In this document: one piece after another, positions 23,047 to 32,790 of the stretch
How positions within the stretch are numbered: position 1 is the first letter of the stretch
How the letters are laid out: every line of letters begins with the position of its first letter
Source of the DNA: CAVUAN01 sp963739435
Lineage (GTDB): Bacteria; Acidobacteriota; Thermoanaerobaculia; UBA5066; Gp7-AA6
DNA: 64,000 nucleotides
Assembly: GCA_963739435.1 (NCBI GenBank)
Contig: CAVUAN010000007.1
Span: 62,001-126,000, forward strand
Direction of reading: 5' to 3'
Notes under the pieces: generated by a model
What the model saw: the letters and a program-made list of their open reading frames with translations, nothing else
Database searches by the model: none
Told to the model about the DNA's origin: nothing
Position numbers and translations under genes: made by a program

Positions 23047-26000
23047 CTAATCGAACCGAACCGAGACGATCTTGGAGCAGCCGGGCTCTTCCATGGTCAC
23101 GCCGTACATCACGTCGGCTGTCTCCATCGTGCGCTTGTTGTGCGTGATGGCGATGAACTGGGTCTCGTCGGTCATCTCGCGCAGCAGGCGCGTGAATCGG
23201 TCGATGTTGGCTTCATCCAGGGGCGCGTCCACCTCGTCCAGGATGCAGAAGGGCGAGGGCTTGAATCGGAAGATCGCCATCAGGAGGGCGATCGCCGTCA
23301 GCGCCTTCTCGCCGCCCGAGAGGAGCAGGATCGACTGGTTTCGCTTGCCGGGCGGGTGGGCGATGATCTCGACACCCGATTCGAGGAGGTCGTTCTCGTC
23401 CAGGAGGCGCATCTCGGCCGAGCCGCCCCGGAAGAGCCGCGTGAACATCTCCGAGAAGTTCGCGTTGATCGCCGTGAAGGCGAGCTGGAAGCGCTCCGAA
23501 GACGTCGCGTTGATCTTGCGGATGGACTCCTGCAGCTCGGCGATCGACTTGAGCAGGTCGTCGCGCTGGGTCGTCAGGAAGACGAGCCGCTCCGAGCTCT
23601 CCTTGTGCTCCTCGTAAGCGAGGACGTTGACCGGGCCCATGCGTTCGATCGAGGCTGCGCAGCTCCGCCGCTTCGGCCTCGAGCGCGGCGAGGGCCTCTT
23701 CGGAAGTGTCCTCGGGCAGCGCGAGCTCGTCGGGTGGAACGCCGAACTCCTCCGTGGCGGAAGCGACGGCATGCTCGAGATCGGAAGCCACGCGAGTGCA
23801 CGACACCTCCGCCTCGAAGCGGGTCTCCCGTGCAGCGTCCAGAACGGCGCGGCCGGCCTTCGTGGTTTCCTCGGCCCTCTCGACGCGGGCATGGCCCTCG
23901 AGGGCCGCCGCCGACGCTCCGTCGAGGCGCACGGCCTGCTCGCCGCGGGAGGTGAGATTGGCCGACTGCCTCGCGCGGGCTTCCCGCTCCTCGTTGGCCA
24001 GCTCCTCGGCTCGCGCCGAAAGGCGCCGGCCTTCCTCGAGCGCATCCCCGACGCGCCGGTCGAGGGCCGACCGCGCCTCGGCCAGCTTCTCGCGCGCGGC
24101 CTCGGTCGAGCGGCGCCGTTCGGCCGCGACCTCGGCCTCGGTGCGCCGGTGGGAGAGATCCTCGGCGGCCGCCATGGCGAGGGAGCGGGCCTCGGGAAGC
24201 TGCGAGGCCAGGGCGTCCGTGCGCTCGCGCGCGGCGGTTTCGCGCCCGGCGTGGCGCTTCTCTTCGTCTTCGAGCTCCCGGCGCTGCGCCGCAGAGCGCG
24301 TTGGCCTCGGCCTGGAGCGTCGCCGCCTCGGCCGCCGACGTCTCGGCTTCCTTGCGGAGGCGGTCCCGCTCGGCCCGCCGCTCCTCGAGGCGCCCGTCGA
24401 AGGCGGAGAGCAGCGAGGCCGCCTGGCGCTCGCGCTCGCGCCGCGCCGGCAGGTCCGCCTCCCTGGCCCGCCGCGCGCTCCGGTGCTCTTCGACCGACCG
24501 CTCGACGGCGGCAAGGCTCTCGCGGGCGCCCGCGGTCCGCGACGCGAGGCCGGCGATCTCCTTGCGCAGCGGAGTAGAGCCCGGCGGCCTCGGGCGGCGT
24601 GGCCACGACGCGCGCGAGCGAGCCCCGCACGAGCTCGCGGCGGCGCGTGACGAAGGTCGTCGAGGGATGCTTGTCCGCCAGGCGCAGAGCGTCGGCGAGG
24701 GTCTCGACGAAGGTTACCGGGGGCAGGGCGGCTCGTTCGGCCGGCGTCAGGCTGGCGAAGTTTTCGAGCCCGATCTCCCAGCCGCCGAGTGCTCCCGCGA
24801 CAGCGGCATGGTCCGTCTCGCGCGACCAGTCCGCGCGCACGAGACCTGCGGAGGGCAGGGCGCCGGCCGAAGCGAGGGCGCGGGCCGCGTCGCCGGATGC
24901 GAGCAGCGCGTCGAGCTCGCCGGCGAGCAAAAGGTCCACGGTCTCTTCCCAGCCGTGGGCGGGCCGCAGCCGGTCGGAGAGAACTCCCTGCACGCGCAAT
25001 CCCGCGGCGTCGAACGCGCCGCGCGTCTCCGCGGCGTCGCCTTCGCGGCTCTTCGCGATCTTCGTCGAGGGCCGAGAGCCGGTGCAGGAGAGCGCCGAGG
25101 GCCTCGCGGGCGGCGTCGCGCTCGGTCTCGGCCTCCGAGAGAGCCGCCGCGATGCGCGCCATCTCGGCCTTCCGAGTCGGCGACCTCGCCCGCGCGTCCT
25201 CGCGGCGTCTTGCCGAGAGAAGCCGGCGTTCCGTTTCCGCCGCCGCGACCTCGGCCTCGCGCGCGGAAAGCTCCGTGGCCAGCCGGGTCGCGCTCTGCGA
25301 CAGGCGGGAGAGCATGGCCGCGAGGCGCTCGGCGGCGAGGTCGGCTTCGTGGCGGGCGTTGCGGGCGGCCACGCGGTCGCCGGCCGCGGCGAGCGCGTCG
25401 GCGCGGGCGGCTTCGAGGTCGCGCTCGAGCGCCGAAAGGGCTGCGCCCGCGGCTGTCGCGCGGTGGTCCGCCTCCTCGCGGGCCTGGGAGCGGACGCGCG
25501 ATTCGTTGACGGCGCGCTCGAGCCGTTCGTCGGTCTCGGCGAGCTCGCGGGCGGCGCGCGCCTGCTCGGCCGACACGTCCCGCCCCTCCCGCTCGAGAGC
25601 CTCGCGGCGCACGGCGATGTCGGCGGCCGCGCGCCGGTTGCCGTCGAGCAACGTGTCGTCGCGCTGGATCGACGCCTCGAGCGTCGCGACGGCGTCGCGC
25701 AGCTGGTCGCGCAGGGCGTCGGCCTCGGCAGCCAGGAGGCGCGCCTGCGCGAGCTCCGACTCGGCGCGCCCGAGCGCGGCGGCCGCCTCCGCCTCGCGGT
25801 CGCGCCGCTCGTCCCGAAGGCGCTCGGCCTCGGCGGCTGACGTCGACGAGGCGGTCGTGCCGGACGCGCGCGAGCGAGGCGCGGCGCGCCCGGAGCGCCT
25901 CGGACTGCTCCTTGTAGCGCGCGGCCTTCGATGCCTGGCGCCTCAGCGACGCGACGTTCTTCTCGATCTCCGCGATGATGTCGGAGAGCCGGAGCAGGTT

Positions 26001-26627
26001 GCCCTTCGTCTCTTCGAGCTTCATCTCGGCCAGGCGCTTCTTCAGCTTGTACTTGGTGATGCCGGCCGCCTCTTCGATCAGGCGCCGTCGGTCCTGCGGC
26101 TTGGTCGAGAGAACCTGGTCGATGCGCCCCTGCTCGATGACCGAGTACGCGCGCACGCCGAGGCCCGTGCCCGAGAGCTCGTCCTGGATGTCCTTCAGCC
26201 GGACCTGCTTGTCGTTCAGGAAGTACTCGCCGTGGCCCTCGCGATAGACGCGGCGGCCGATGCGGATGCGGTCTGGCTCGTGCGAGGCCCCGGCTCCGTT
26301 GCCGTTGCCGTCTGCCGTCGCCATTGCCGTTGCCGTTGCCGTTGCCATCGCCGTGCGCCGTTGCGCCGCGCGAGCGTGACGATGACCTCGGCCATGCCGA
26401 CGGGCCGCCGTTTGGCCGACCCGTTGAAGATCACGTCGTCCATCCGCTCGCCGCGCAGCGACTTGGCGCTCTGCTCGCCCAAAGCCCAGGAGACCGCGTC
26501 GCAGATGTTCGACTTGCCGCAGCCGTTGGGGCCGACGACCGCGGTCACCGAGCCCGGGAAAGGCGAGGTCGACCTTCTCGTAGAAGGACTTGAACCCGGA
26601 AATCTCGACCCGCTCGAGCCTGAACAT
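23047..26627 (-). CDS. smc: Chromosome segregation protein SMC, multiple frameshifts
   Basis: From ATG 26627 (MFRLERVEISGFKSFYEK) to the stop at 23047 there are about 1193 codons, the normal SMC length. In order: head N-half with Walker A VVGPNGCGKSN (about 26530-26500), IEQGRIDQVLSTKPQDRR, a coiled coil (25.9-25.1 kb), a hinge-like part (25.0-24.6 kb), a second coiled coil, and the head C-half with ABC signature LLLSGGEKALTAIALL and Walker B PFCILDEVDAPLDEANIDRF. SMC dimers hold and compact chromosomal DNA. No single frame is continuous: at least six frame changes are needed (near 26560, 26340, 25850, 25060, 24570 and 24290-23650). The head motifs themselves are intact, so consensus errors are more likely than decay of an important gene. 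Confidence 0.85.
26297..26355. repeat. GTTGCC-type hexamer microsatellite inside smc
   Basis: About ten imperfect units of (G/A)TTGCC or (G/A)TCGCC. On the coding strand they encode a Gly-Asn/Gly-Asp linker just after the Walker A region and before SHEPDRIRIGRR. Two units are 7 bp long, and these coincide with a reading-frame break. Confidence 0.75.
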
Positions 26628-26870
26628 CCCTGTTCAGGAATGTAGCAAAAGGGAGGCCGACCTTCCACAAGTAATTGGGGGTTCAGCTGTTATGGCCCCC
26701 TAGGTATCGATGGGCGCGCGAGCGGTGGGACGAAGCCGGCTGACGGCTGGACAGTCGCGGAACGGGAATCGCGGCCGCATTGTCGGGAGTTTGCGCAGGA
26801 TGCAACTTCTCGTGCGCCGCACCTGGCAAGAGATGTAGATTACGAACCCAAGCGAGCCAAAGACAAGCAA

Positions 26871-27959
26871 ATGATGCATCTGGAAGTCCGTAAAAGGACG
26901 GGTGGGGCAGAAGTCCTGCGCGTGGGCGGAGGCGCGGTCACCATCGGCGCTTCTTCGGGCAACGAGGTTGTCGTGCGCGCCCGAGGCGTCGCCGGGCGCC
27001 ATCTGCGCATCCTCGAGCGCGACGGCGGCTACTTCGTGGACCTCTTCAAGGGAGTCGATCCCATCCAGGTCAACGGCCGCGCGTTTCACGGGGGCGTCGT
27101 CGGCGTGGGCGACCGCATCGCCGTCGGAGAAGCCACGATCACGCTCGTTTCGGCGCGGCCCATGATGCGTTCGACGCCGGTGGGCGAGATGCCCGTGGGC
27201 GACGTGGCGCTGCCTCCCGTCGGTTACGCCGTGCCGGGCACCGAGATCGAGTACAGGGCCATGCGTCTGGAGGCCCTGCGGATCTGCCGGAGCTTCCATT
27301 CGCCCGAAGAGATCGCGACCGAGCTCGCCGAACTGCTGGATCGCGAGCTTCCGCCGACAGAATGGGCGGTCGGCCTGATCGGGGCAGCCTCGGGCTTCCG
27401 CCTGCTGGCCTCGACGTTTCGCGAGACGCCGGCTGTCCCGCCGCGTCTCATCCAGGAGATTTCGGCGGGCGAGAGCCTGGCGCGGTCCGAGAGCGTCACC
27501 GGGGTCCTCACGCTGGTTGCCGAGCCCCATCTCGGCGACGCGCCGGCGGCCGCGATACTCGTTCGTGAATCACCGCGCTTGTCGGCCCGGGCCATCCTGC
27601 TGCTCGAAGAGCTCTCCCGGATTGCGGGGATCGCCCTGTCGGCGGAGTTCGTCCGGGCCGGGGAGCCGGAAAACGCGGTCCTCGCGCCTCCGCCAGCACC
27701 CGTGGCAACCCCGGGGGAGCCGCAGCCAGACGAGAGCGCCGCTTCCACGGTGCTGCGCCAATCGGACGACTTGAAGAAGATCGTCGAGACTGTCGAGCGC
27801 GAAGTCATCGATCGCGCCATGAGGCGCGTCGAGGGCAATCAGAGCCGCGGCGCCCAGATCCTGAACATCTCGCGCGGTTCCCTGATCGCCAAGCTGAAGG
27901 AATTCTCCATCCCCGACTACCGCTACCTGCGGCGGGAAAGACGCAAAGAACCCCGCTGA
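26871..27959 (+). CDS. FHA-domain regulator with Fis-type helix-turn-helix
   Basis: A 362-residue protein. Residues about 1-95 form an FHA-like domain (GGGAVTIGASSGNEVVVRA, GRHLRI), though the usual N of the last motif is embedded in QVNGRAF. Residues about 125-270 resemble a GAF-type sensor, and the C-terminus (about 305-350: VEREVIDRAMRRVEGNQSRG, AQILNISRGSLIAKLKEFSI) is a Fis/NtrC-type helix-turn-helix. There is no AAA domain, so it is not a sigma-54 activator. It probably regulates transcription in response to phosphoproteins. The upstream 243-bp gap to smc shows nothing else. Two adjacent ATG codons (26871, 26874) could start it; no clear ribosome site. Confidence 0.8.
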   Translation: MMHLEVRKRTGGAEVLRVGGGAVTIGASSGNEVVVRARGVAGRHLRILERDGGYFVDLFKGVDPIQVNGRAFHGGVVGVGDRIAVGEATITLVSARPMMRSTPVGEMPVGDVALPPVGYAVPGTEIEYRAMRLEALRICRSFHSPEEIATELAELLDRELPPTEWAVGLIGAASGFRLLASTFRETPAVPPRLIQEISAGESLARSESVTGVLTLVAEPHLGDAPAAAILVRESPRLSARAILLLEELSRIAGIALSAEFVRAGEPENAVLAPPPAPVATPGEPQPDESAASTVLRQSDDLKKIVETVEREVIDRAMRRVEGNQSRGAQILNISRGSLIAKLKEFSIPDYRYLRRERRKEPR

Positions 27960-27960
27960 C

Positions 27961-28416
27961 TCACAGCTGATCCTGATACCTCAGGATCTTTTCGACCAGC
28001 TCCCGCAGGGCGGCGGGCAGTCGCAACAACAGCTCGCCCTCCCGGTTGATCACGACCTGCTCCGTTTCCGCGGTGGCGAGCAGAACGCCCTCCGGCTCGC
28101 TGCGGATCTCGTAATCGAGGACCAGGCGCGCCACTTCGGGTCGCCTCAGGCGCGCCGCAACGCGGATCTGCGTGTCCGGCCGCGCCGGGAGGCGGTAGCG
28201 GATCTCCATGCGGGTGATGGGCACGCGGTAGCCGAGGGACAGCGCCTTCGTGGCGGTGAAGCCGAATTTCGCGGTCAGGGATTCACGGACCTGCTCGAGG
28301 TACAGGGCGTAGTGGCCGTGCCAGACGACCGAGTACTGGTCGCACTCGGCAAAGCGCACGGGGATGAGGACCGAGTGGCCCGAAAGCGGAGGCGTCTCCT
28401 TGCGGCCGCGCGTCAA
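27961..28416 (-). CDS. YbgC/FadM-like hotdog acyl-CoA or acyl-ACP thioesterase
   Basis: A 151-residue hotdog protein starting at a TTG that overlaps the stop of the previous gene (TTGA). The segment PVRFAECDQYSVVWHGHYAL carries the 4HBT active-site Asp in its usual place, followed by YLEQVRESL. Family members hydrolyse acyl thioesters. As third gene after two ketosynthase-type genes it probably releases the product made by them. It converges with the FHA-Fis gene with no gap between the two stops. Confidence 0.85.
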   Translation of the reverse strand: MTRGRKETPPLSGHSVLIPVRFAECDQYSVVWHGHYALYLEQVRESLTAKFGFTATKALSLGYRVPITRMEIRYRLPARPDTQIRVAARLRRPEVARLVLDYEIRSEPEGVLLATAETEQVVINREGELLLRLPAALRELVEKILRYQDQL

Positions 28417-29528
28417 GAGGCCGACTCCAGGACGGCGGCGAAGAAGTTGCCGCCGGCTCCAAAAGAGTTCACGAGCGTCCGGAAGGGCCGCGCCTCCGCT
28501 GAGGCGCCGGCGATGGCGGAGACGGCCGCGACGAGCTGGGCGCCGCCCGCGGCCGCCATCTCGCCGATCGCCCGCTTGACGCAGATCGCCCGGGGCGCCT
28601 GCCCGAAGATGTCTCGCATCACGTCCTCCTCGGCCCGGTCCATTTCGGCGATGCCGTCGCGCGAGGGGAACCAGAGGCCGATCTCGCGCGGGCCGATGCC
28701 GGCGTCGTCGAGGGCGCCGCGCACGGCGCGCGCGATGGCAGCCCGATCCGGGGCGAAGAGATAGGGCTCCGTGGGCACGCCCGCGGTGCCGATGCCGGCC
28801 AGGCGGGCGAGCGGCCGGGCGCCCCGGGCCCGGGCGTGCTCCTCGTTCTCGAGCAGCACGGCGAAGCCTCCCTCGCCCTGCACGATTCCCGAGGCGCGCT
28901 TTTCTCCCGCCAGCGCGCCGACGCGATCGAAACCCAGGGCGTAGAACTGGTTCCACTCGTCCACCGCGCCGGCGAGCATCGCGCGAGCCCTTCCCGAATC
29001 GAGCGCGAGCGAGGCGTAGAGAAGGGCGTTCAACCCGGACGGGTCCTTTTGCGTGATCGTCACATTCGGCCCGAACAGCTTCAGTTCGATGGAGACCTGC
29101 GAGGCCGGCGCGTTGGCGACCGTGTTGGGAAAGTGAAACGGGGGAGCGGCTTCGGGCGACTCGAGCAGGAGAACCTTCAGGAACTCGGTCAGGGCGCCCG
29201 CGCCGGCCGAGCCCGTGCCGAGCGCGATACCGATCGATTCCGGCGCCGCCGCAACGTCGAAGCCGGACTCGGAGACTGCCTGCTGGCAGGCGAGGATGGC
29301 GAACTGGCTGCCCCGGTCGAAGCGGCGGGCCTTCATCGCCGGGATCTCGGGCTGGGGCGAAAAGCCGTCGTAGCGCGCGACGTGCGTGGCCTGCATCGTG
29401 CCCCGCTCTTCCGGAGTCATCCTGCGGACGGCGGTGTCACCCTGGAGGAGACGGCGGTAGAACTCCTCGGACGAGCGCCCGAGGGCAGAGATGGCGCCCG
29501 TTCCGGTGATGAGGCCGCGGGAAGACAC
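28413..29528 (-). CDS. Ketosynthase-like protein without catalytic residues (chain-length-factor-like)
   Basis: A 371-residue protein with the overall beta-ketoacyl synthase fold (start SSRGLITGTGAISALG, middle LNALLYASLALDSGRARAML, end LVNSFGAGGNFFAAVL). The nucleophile position reads ITQKDPSG instead of TACxSG, so the Cys is gone. The first catalytic His (NAHGT) is replaced by a SRDGIAEMD stretch, and the second (K..GH..AA) reads KRAIGEMAAAGG. It therefore cannot condense acyl chains itself, as in chain-length factors of type II polyketide systems or decoy subunits of aryl-polyene-type pathways. It starts 2 bp after the active ketosynthase gene, which argues for a 1:1 heterodimer. GTG start at 29528. 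Confidence 0.82.
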   Translation of the reverse strand: MSSRGLITGTGAISALGRSSEEFYRRLLQGDTAVRRMTPEERGTMQATHVARYDGFSPQPEIPAMKARRFDRGSQFAILACQQAVSESGFDVAAAPESIGIALGTGSAGAGALTEFLKVLLLESPEAAPPFHFPNTVANAPASQVSIELKLFGPNVTITQKDPSGLNALLYASLALDSGRARAMLAGAVDEWNQFYALGFDRVGALAGEKRASGIVQGEGGFAVLLENEEHARARGARPLARLAGIGTAGVPTEPYLFAPDRAAIARAVRGALDDAGIGPREIGLWFPSRDGIAEMDRAEEDVMRDIFGQAPRAICVKRAIGEMAAAGGAQLVAAVSAIAGASAEARPFRTLVNSFGAGGNFFAAVLESAS

Positions 29529-29530
29529 GA

Positions 29531-30742
29531 TCAGGCCCGCGCGAAGACGACCGCCGAGCTGTTTCCGCCGAACGCGAACGAGTTCGAGACGGCCAGCTCG
29601 ACGCGCGCCGACCGGGCCTCGTTCGGCACGTAATCGAGGTCGCAGGCCGGGTCCGGGTTCTCGTAGTGAATGGTGGGCGGGATCTCGCCGCGCTGGACGG
29701 TCAGGACGGTCGCGACGGCCTCGATCGCGCCCGAGGCGCAGAGGCAGTGCCCGATCATCGACTTGATCGACGAAACGGGCACGCGGCGGGCCCGCTCGCC
29801 GAGGGCGCTCTTGATGGCCGCCGTTTCGGCCGAGTCGTTCTGAGGCGTGGCCGTGCCATGGGCGTTGATGTAATCGACGTCGTCGACGTTGACGCCCGCC
29901 GCCGAGAGAGCCGCGAGGATCGTGCGGCCGCCGGCCAATCCCGAGGGATCGGGCGCCGTCATGTGGTACGCGTCGGACGTGACTCCGTAGCCCAGGAACT
30001 CCGCCAGGATCGGCGCGCCCCGGAGTCTTGCCCGCCCGGCCTCCTCGAAGACCAGGATGCCGGCCGCCTCGCCGATCGAAAGGCCCTTGCGCTCCCGGTC
30101 GAAGGGGCGGCAGGGCTCGGGATCGACGGAGCGCAGCGCATTGAACCCGCCGTACGTCAGCCGGGCGAGAACGTCGGAACCGCCCGTGACCACGACGTCC
30201 GCGAGGTTGGCGGCGATGGCGTCGTGCGCATAGCCCATGGCATTGGCCGAGGAGGAACAGGCGGTCGTGATCGTGGACTTCAGGCCTTCGAGGCCGAAAT
30301 GCTGCGCGATGCGGTCCGTGATCGCGTCGGGCAGGTGGTTCAGGACACGCGAGGGGCGGTCCCTCCGGCCGTGCAGGTGATTCTCGAAGAAGGCTTCGGA
30401 GTCGAGCAGGCCGGAGGTTCCGCCGCCGAGGATCACGCCGATGCGCCGCGGGTCCGAGGTTTCGAGGTCGAGGCCGGAAGCCGCGATCGCCTCGCGCGCC
30501 GCGGCCAGGCCCATCCGGTCGGCGCGGGACATGCGGCGCATCTGGGCGGCGGTCAGGAAGCCGTCCGGGATTTCCTTCACCGCGCCGGCCGTCTGCGTGC
30601 GGTAGCCGGACGCGTCGAAGAGGTCGAACGGGCCGATCCCGCAAACCCCGGCGAGCAGGTTCTTCCAGAATTCCTCGACGCCGGAGCCGATCGACGTGAC
30701 GGCCCCGAGGCCCGTCACGACCACGCGGCGTTGTTTGTTCAT
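29531..30742 (-). CDS. Beta-ketoacyl-ACP synthase (KAS II/FabF type)
   Basis: A 403-residue condensing enzyme with all three catalytic elements: the Cys in ITTACSSSANAMG, the His in INAHGTATPQND and the His in SIKSMIGHCLCASGA, plus the late SNSFAFGGNSSAVVF. It elongates acyl-ACP with malonyl-ACP in the cytoplasm. ATG 30742 has GGAGG 4 bp upstream. It heads a three-gene operon with a catalytically dead ketosynthase and a thioesterase. No acyl carrier protein, ketoreductase or dehydratase is adjacent, though an SDR lies about 1.3 kb away. The pairing suggests a specialised product rather than bulk fatty acids; that is an inference. Confidence 0.9.
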   Translation of the reverse strand: MNKQRRVVVTGLGAVTSIGSGVEEFWKNLLAGVCGIGPFDLFDASGYRTQTAGAVKEIPDGFLTAAQMRRMSRADRMGLAAAREAIAASGLDLETSDPRRIGVILGGGTSGLLDSEAFFENHLHGRRDRPSRVLNHLPDAITDRIAQHFGLEGLKSTITTACSSSANAMGYAHDAIAANLADVVVTGGSDVLARLTYGGFNALRSVDPEPCRPFDRERKGLSIGEAAGILVFEEAGRARLRGAPILAEFLGYGVTSDAYHMTAPDPSGLAGGRTILAALSAAGVNVDDVDYINAHGTATPQNDSAETAAIKSALGERARRVPVSSIKSMIGHCLCASGAIEAVATVLTVQRGEIPPTIHYENPDPACDLDYVPNEARSARVELAVSNSFAFGGNSSAVVFARA

Positions 30743-30791
30743 CTTCCTCCCAATTCTATCGCCGGAACCGTGTGATGCATAATCCGCCGCG

Positions 30792-31220
30792 ATGACCAAG
30801 CGGGTCGACTGGCACACGTACTTCATGAACATCGCGCACCAGGTGGCCACGCGGGCGACCTGTCCGCGCAAGCACGTCGGCGCCGTGGTCGTTCGCGACC
30901 GCACGATCCTGTCGACCGGCTACAACGGGTCGATCCCCGGTTTGCCGCACTGCGAGGACGTCGGCTGCGTGATGGAAGACGGCCACTGCATCGCAACGGT
31001 TCATGCCGAGGCCAACGCCCTCCTCCAGGCCGCCCGCAGCGGCGTGTCGATTGCCGGGGCCGAGATCTACACGACGGCGAGCCCCTGCTGGCCCTGCTTC
31101 AAGCTCATCGCCAACGCCGGCCTCTGTCGCATCTACTACGGGGAGTTCTATCGCGACGAGCGCTCGCTCGCCGTCGCCAAAGACGCCGGCATAGAGCTCG
31201 TCAGTCTCGAAGGCAAGTAG
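30792..31220 (+). CDS. Deoxycytidylate deaminase (ComEB-like)
   Basis: A 142-residue zinc deaminase that converts dCMP to dUMP for thymidylate synthesis. The zinc and proton-shuttle motif HAEAN is at residues 71-75 and the second zinc motif PCWPC at 98-102. A further Cys/His cluster (CEDVGC, C-rich 54-66) is like that of dCMP deaminases with an extra zinc site. It is divergent from the ketosynthase operon, with 49 bp between the starts. Confidence 0.93.
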   Translation: MTKRVDWHTYFMNIAHQVATRATCPRKHVGAVVVRDRTILSTGYNGSIPGLPHCEDVGCVMEDGHCIATVHAEANALLQAARSGVSIAGAEIYTTASPCWPCFKLIANAGLCRIYYGEFYRDERSLAVAKDAGIELVSLEGK

Positions 31221-31283
31221 CGGCCCGGTCCGAGCTCCCGTTTAGAAAGTTTGATTGGCCCGCGGAGCGGGCCGGTGCAGATG

Positions 31284-31976
31284 TCAGCTCGCTGCGGCTT
31301 CGCCGAGGGAGAGCGAGCGCAGGCATTCCTCGAGGTGCACGCGGGAGCTGGCCGCGACGCGAAAGAAGCGGCAGCCGAGACCCCGGTCGGGGTCCTGTCC
31401 AACGCGCACGACGATGGCCTCGGCCACGACCGTCCGTCCGGCCTTGCGCCCGGGAATGTCGAAGGCCACTTCGATCCGGGCCCCGATCGGCTGGACGACG
31501 GGAGTGCGAACGAAGAAGCCTCCCTTTGCCAGGTCCCGGATCGTGCCCTCGTACTGGATGCCGTCGCGCCAGAACGTGACCGAAAAGCCGAACGACGCCC
31601 GCGCGGCTTCGCGCGGAAGAATCTGAAGGAGGCGGCGAAAGGTGTCGAAGAAGCTGATCTCGTCGATCGGCTTCCAGAGGAAGTCGCTGGCCCCGGCGCG
31701 GTGGCCGTCATCCCGGCTCTTCGCGTCGGTCCCGATCAGGACGACGGGCGTGCGCCCGAAAAGAGGGTCCGCCTTGAGAACGCGGCAGACATCGGTACCG
31801 GTCATTCCCGTCAAATCGGCGTCCAGGAAAACGATGTCCGGCCGTTCCCGGCGCGCCACGGCGAGTGCCTCCGTGCCGTTGGTGGCCGCAAGCACGCGGC
31901 AGTTCGTGCGGCGCGGTATGGCCTCCGCGAGAGCGCGGAAGAGACCCGTGTCGTCGACGAGAAGAACGCTCTGCAT
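31284..31976 (-). CDS. Response regulator with receiver and PilZ domains
   Basis: A 230-residue protein. The receiver domain (1 to about 118) starts MQSVLLVDDTGLF with the acidic pair and has the phospho-acceptor region DIVFLDADLTG and the late FLWKPID lysine. The PilZ-like domain (about 125-225; FSVTFWRDGIQYEGTIRDLA, KGGFFVRT) would bind c-di-GMP, but the RxxxR start of a canonical site is not clear to me, so binding is uncertain. This format is common in motility or surface regulators. I chose ATG 31976 because the longer frame has no earlier sensible start. Confidence 0.85.
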   Translation of the reverse strand: MQSVLLVDDTGLFRALAEAIPRRTNCRVLAATNGTEALAVARRERPDIVFLDADLTGMTGTDVCRVLKADPLFGRTPVVLIGTDAKSRDDGHRAGASDFLWKPIDEISFFDTFRRLLQILPREAARASFGFSVTFWRDGIQYEGTIRDLAKGGFFVRTPVVQPIGARIEVAFDIPGRKAGRTVVAEAIVVRVGQDPDRGLGCRFFRVAASSRVHLEECLRSLSLGEAAAS

Positions 31977-31998
31977 GAGTTGTGTGTCGGGCGGGCAA

Positions 31999-32715
31999 TT
32001 ATACAACGCGGGGGCGCAGAACGATCTCCCCGTGGATCACGCGGGCCGGGGCCGTGACGACGTACAGCAGGGCGCGGACGGCATCCTCGACGTGCAGCAT
32101 CCGGGGCCGGTCCAGGGTCGGGGTAAACCGCTCGAAGAACTCGGTATCCACCGAACCGGAGCAGATCGCGGTGACGCGGACCCCTGCGGGCTTGAGCTCC
32201 TCGGACAGGGCGCGGGTGAACCCCACGATCCCGTGCTTGACCGCGCAGTAGGCCGAGCCTTCCGAGAAGCCCTGGAGGCCCGCGATCGAGGAGATGTTGA
32301 CGATGTCCGAGGGAGCGCTCTTGACGAGGGCGGGCAGGGCAGCCTGGGTCAGGTGGATCGGGGCCGCGAGGTTCGTCTCGATCATCTCCACGATCTGGTC
32401 CCGAGCCAGCTCCGGTAGCGGCGCGCGCCAGCCGAGACCCGCGTTGTTGACGAGGATGTGCAGCATCTTGTAGCGCGAGAGCAGGACGTCCACGAGGTCG
32501 TAGAGGGCTGGCGCGCTGCGCACGTCGGCGACGTGGTACGCGGCCTCGCCGCCGTCCGCCGTGATCTCGGAGACGGCCTCGTGAAGTTTCTCTTCGCGGC
32601 GCGCGACCAGCAGCACCGACGCTCCGGCCTTCGCGAGCGCGCCGGCGAAGGCGCGCCCGAGCCCGGACGATGCTCCGGTCACCAACGCCACTTTGCCCTT
32701 CAGCGGGTGCGTCAT
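31999..32715 (-). CDS. Short-chain dehydrogenase/reductase
   Basis: A 238-residue classical SDR with the cofactor motif TGASSGLG near the start, the NNAG motif (LVNNAGLG) and the catalytic Ser/Tyr/Lys set (NISSIAG ... YCAVK). It reduces or oxidises an unknown carbonyl or alcohol with NAD(P)(H). Arg residues after the beta-2 strand (ARREEK) hint at NADP preference. It is 22 bp upstream of the REC-PilZ gene on the same strand. Confidence 0.88.
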   Translation of the reverse strand: MTHPLKGKVALVTGASSGLGRAFAGALAKAGASVLLVARREEKLHEAVSEITADGGEAAYHVADVRSAPALYDLVDVLLSRYKMLHILVNNAGLGWRAPLPELARDQIVEMIETNLAAPIHLTQAALPALVKSAPSDIVNISSIAGLQGFSEGSAYCAVKHGIVGFTRALSEELKPAGVRVTAICSGSVDTEFFERFTPTLDRPRMLHVEDAVRALLYVVTAPARVIHGEIVLRPRVV

Positions 32716-32733
32716 AATTACGCCGACATCATC

Positions 32734-32776
32734 AACCCAAACCCCAACCCTGAACCCTGAACTCTAAACCCTAAAC
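32734..32776. repeat. Degenerate heptamer repeat (AACCCTG / AACCCTA)
   Basis: Between two divergent starts (32715 and 32791) six or so 7-bp units of the type AACCCTG, AACTCTA and AACCCTA follow one another. It looks telomere-like but is an intergenic simple repeat. Confidence 0.7.
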
Positions 32777-32790
32777 TTCACAACTTTCGA

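Noticed and set aside
21601..23955. 784-codon plus-strand open frame opposite the LVIVD protein and smc
   Set aside because: It crosses two real minus-strand genes and has no domain.
32734..32776. Telomere repeat, suggesting eukaryotic contamination
   Set aside because: Only six degenerate units in a gap between normal bacterial genes.
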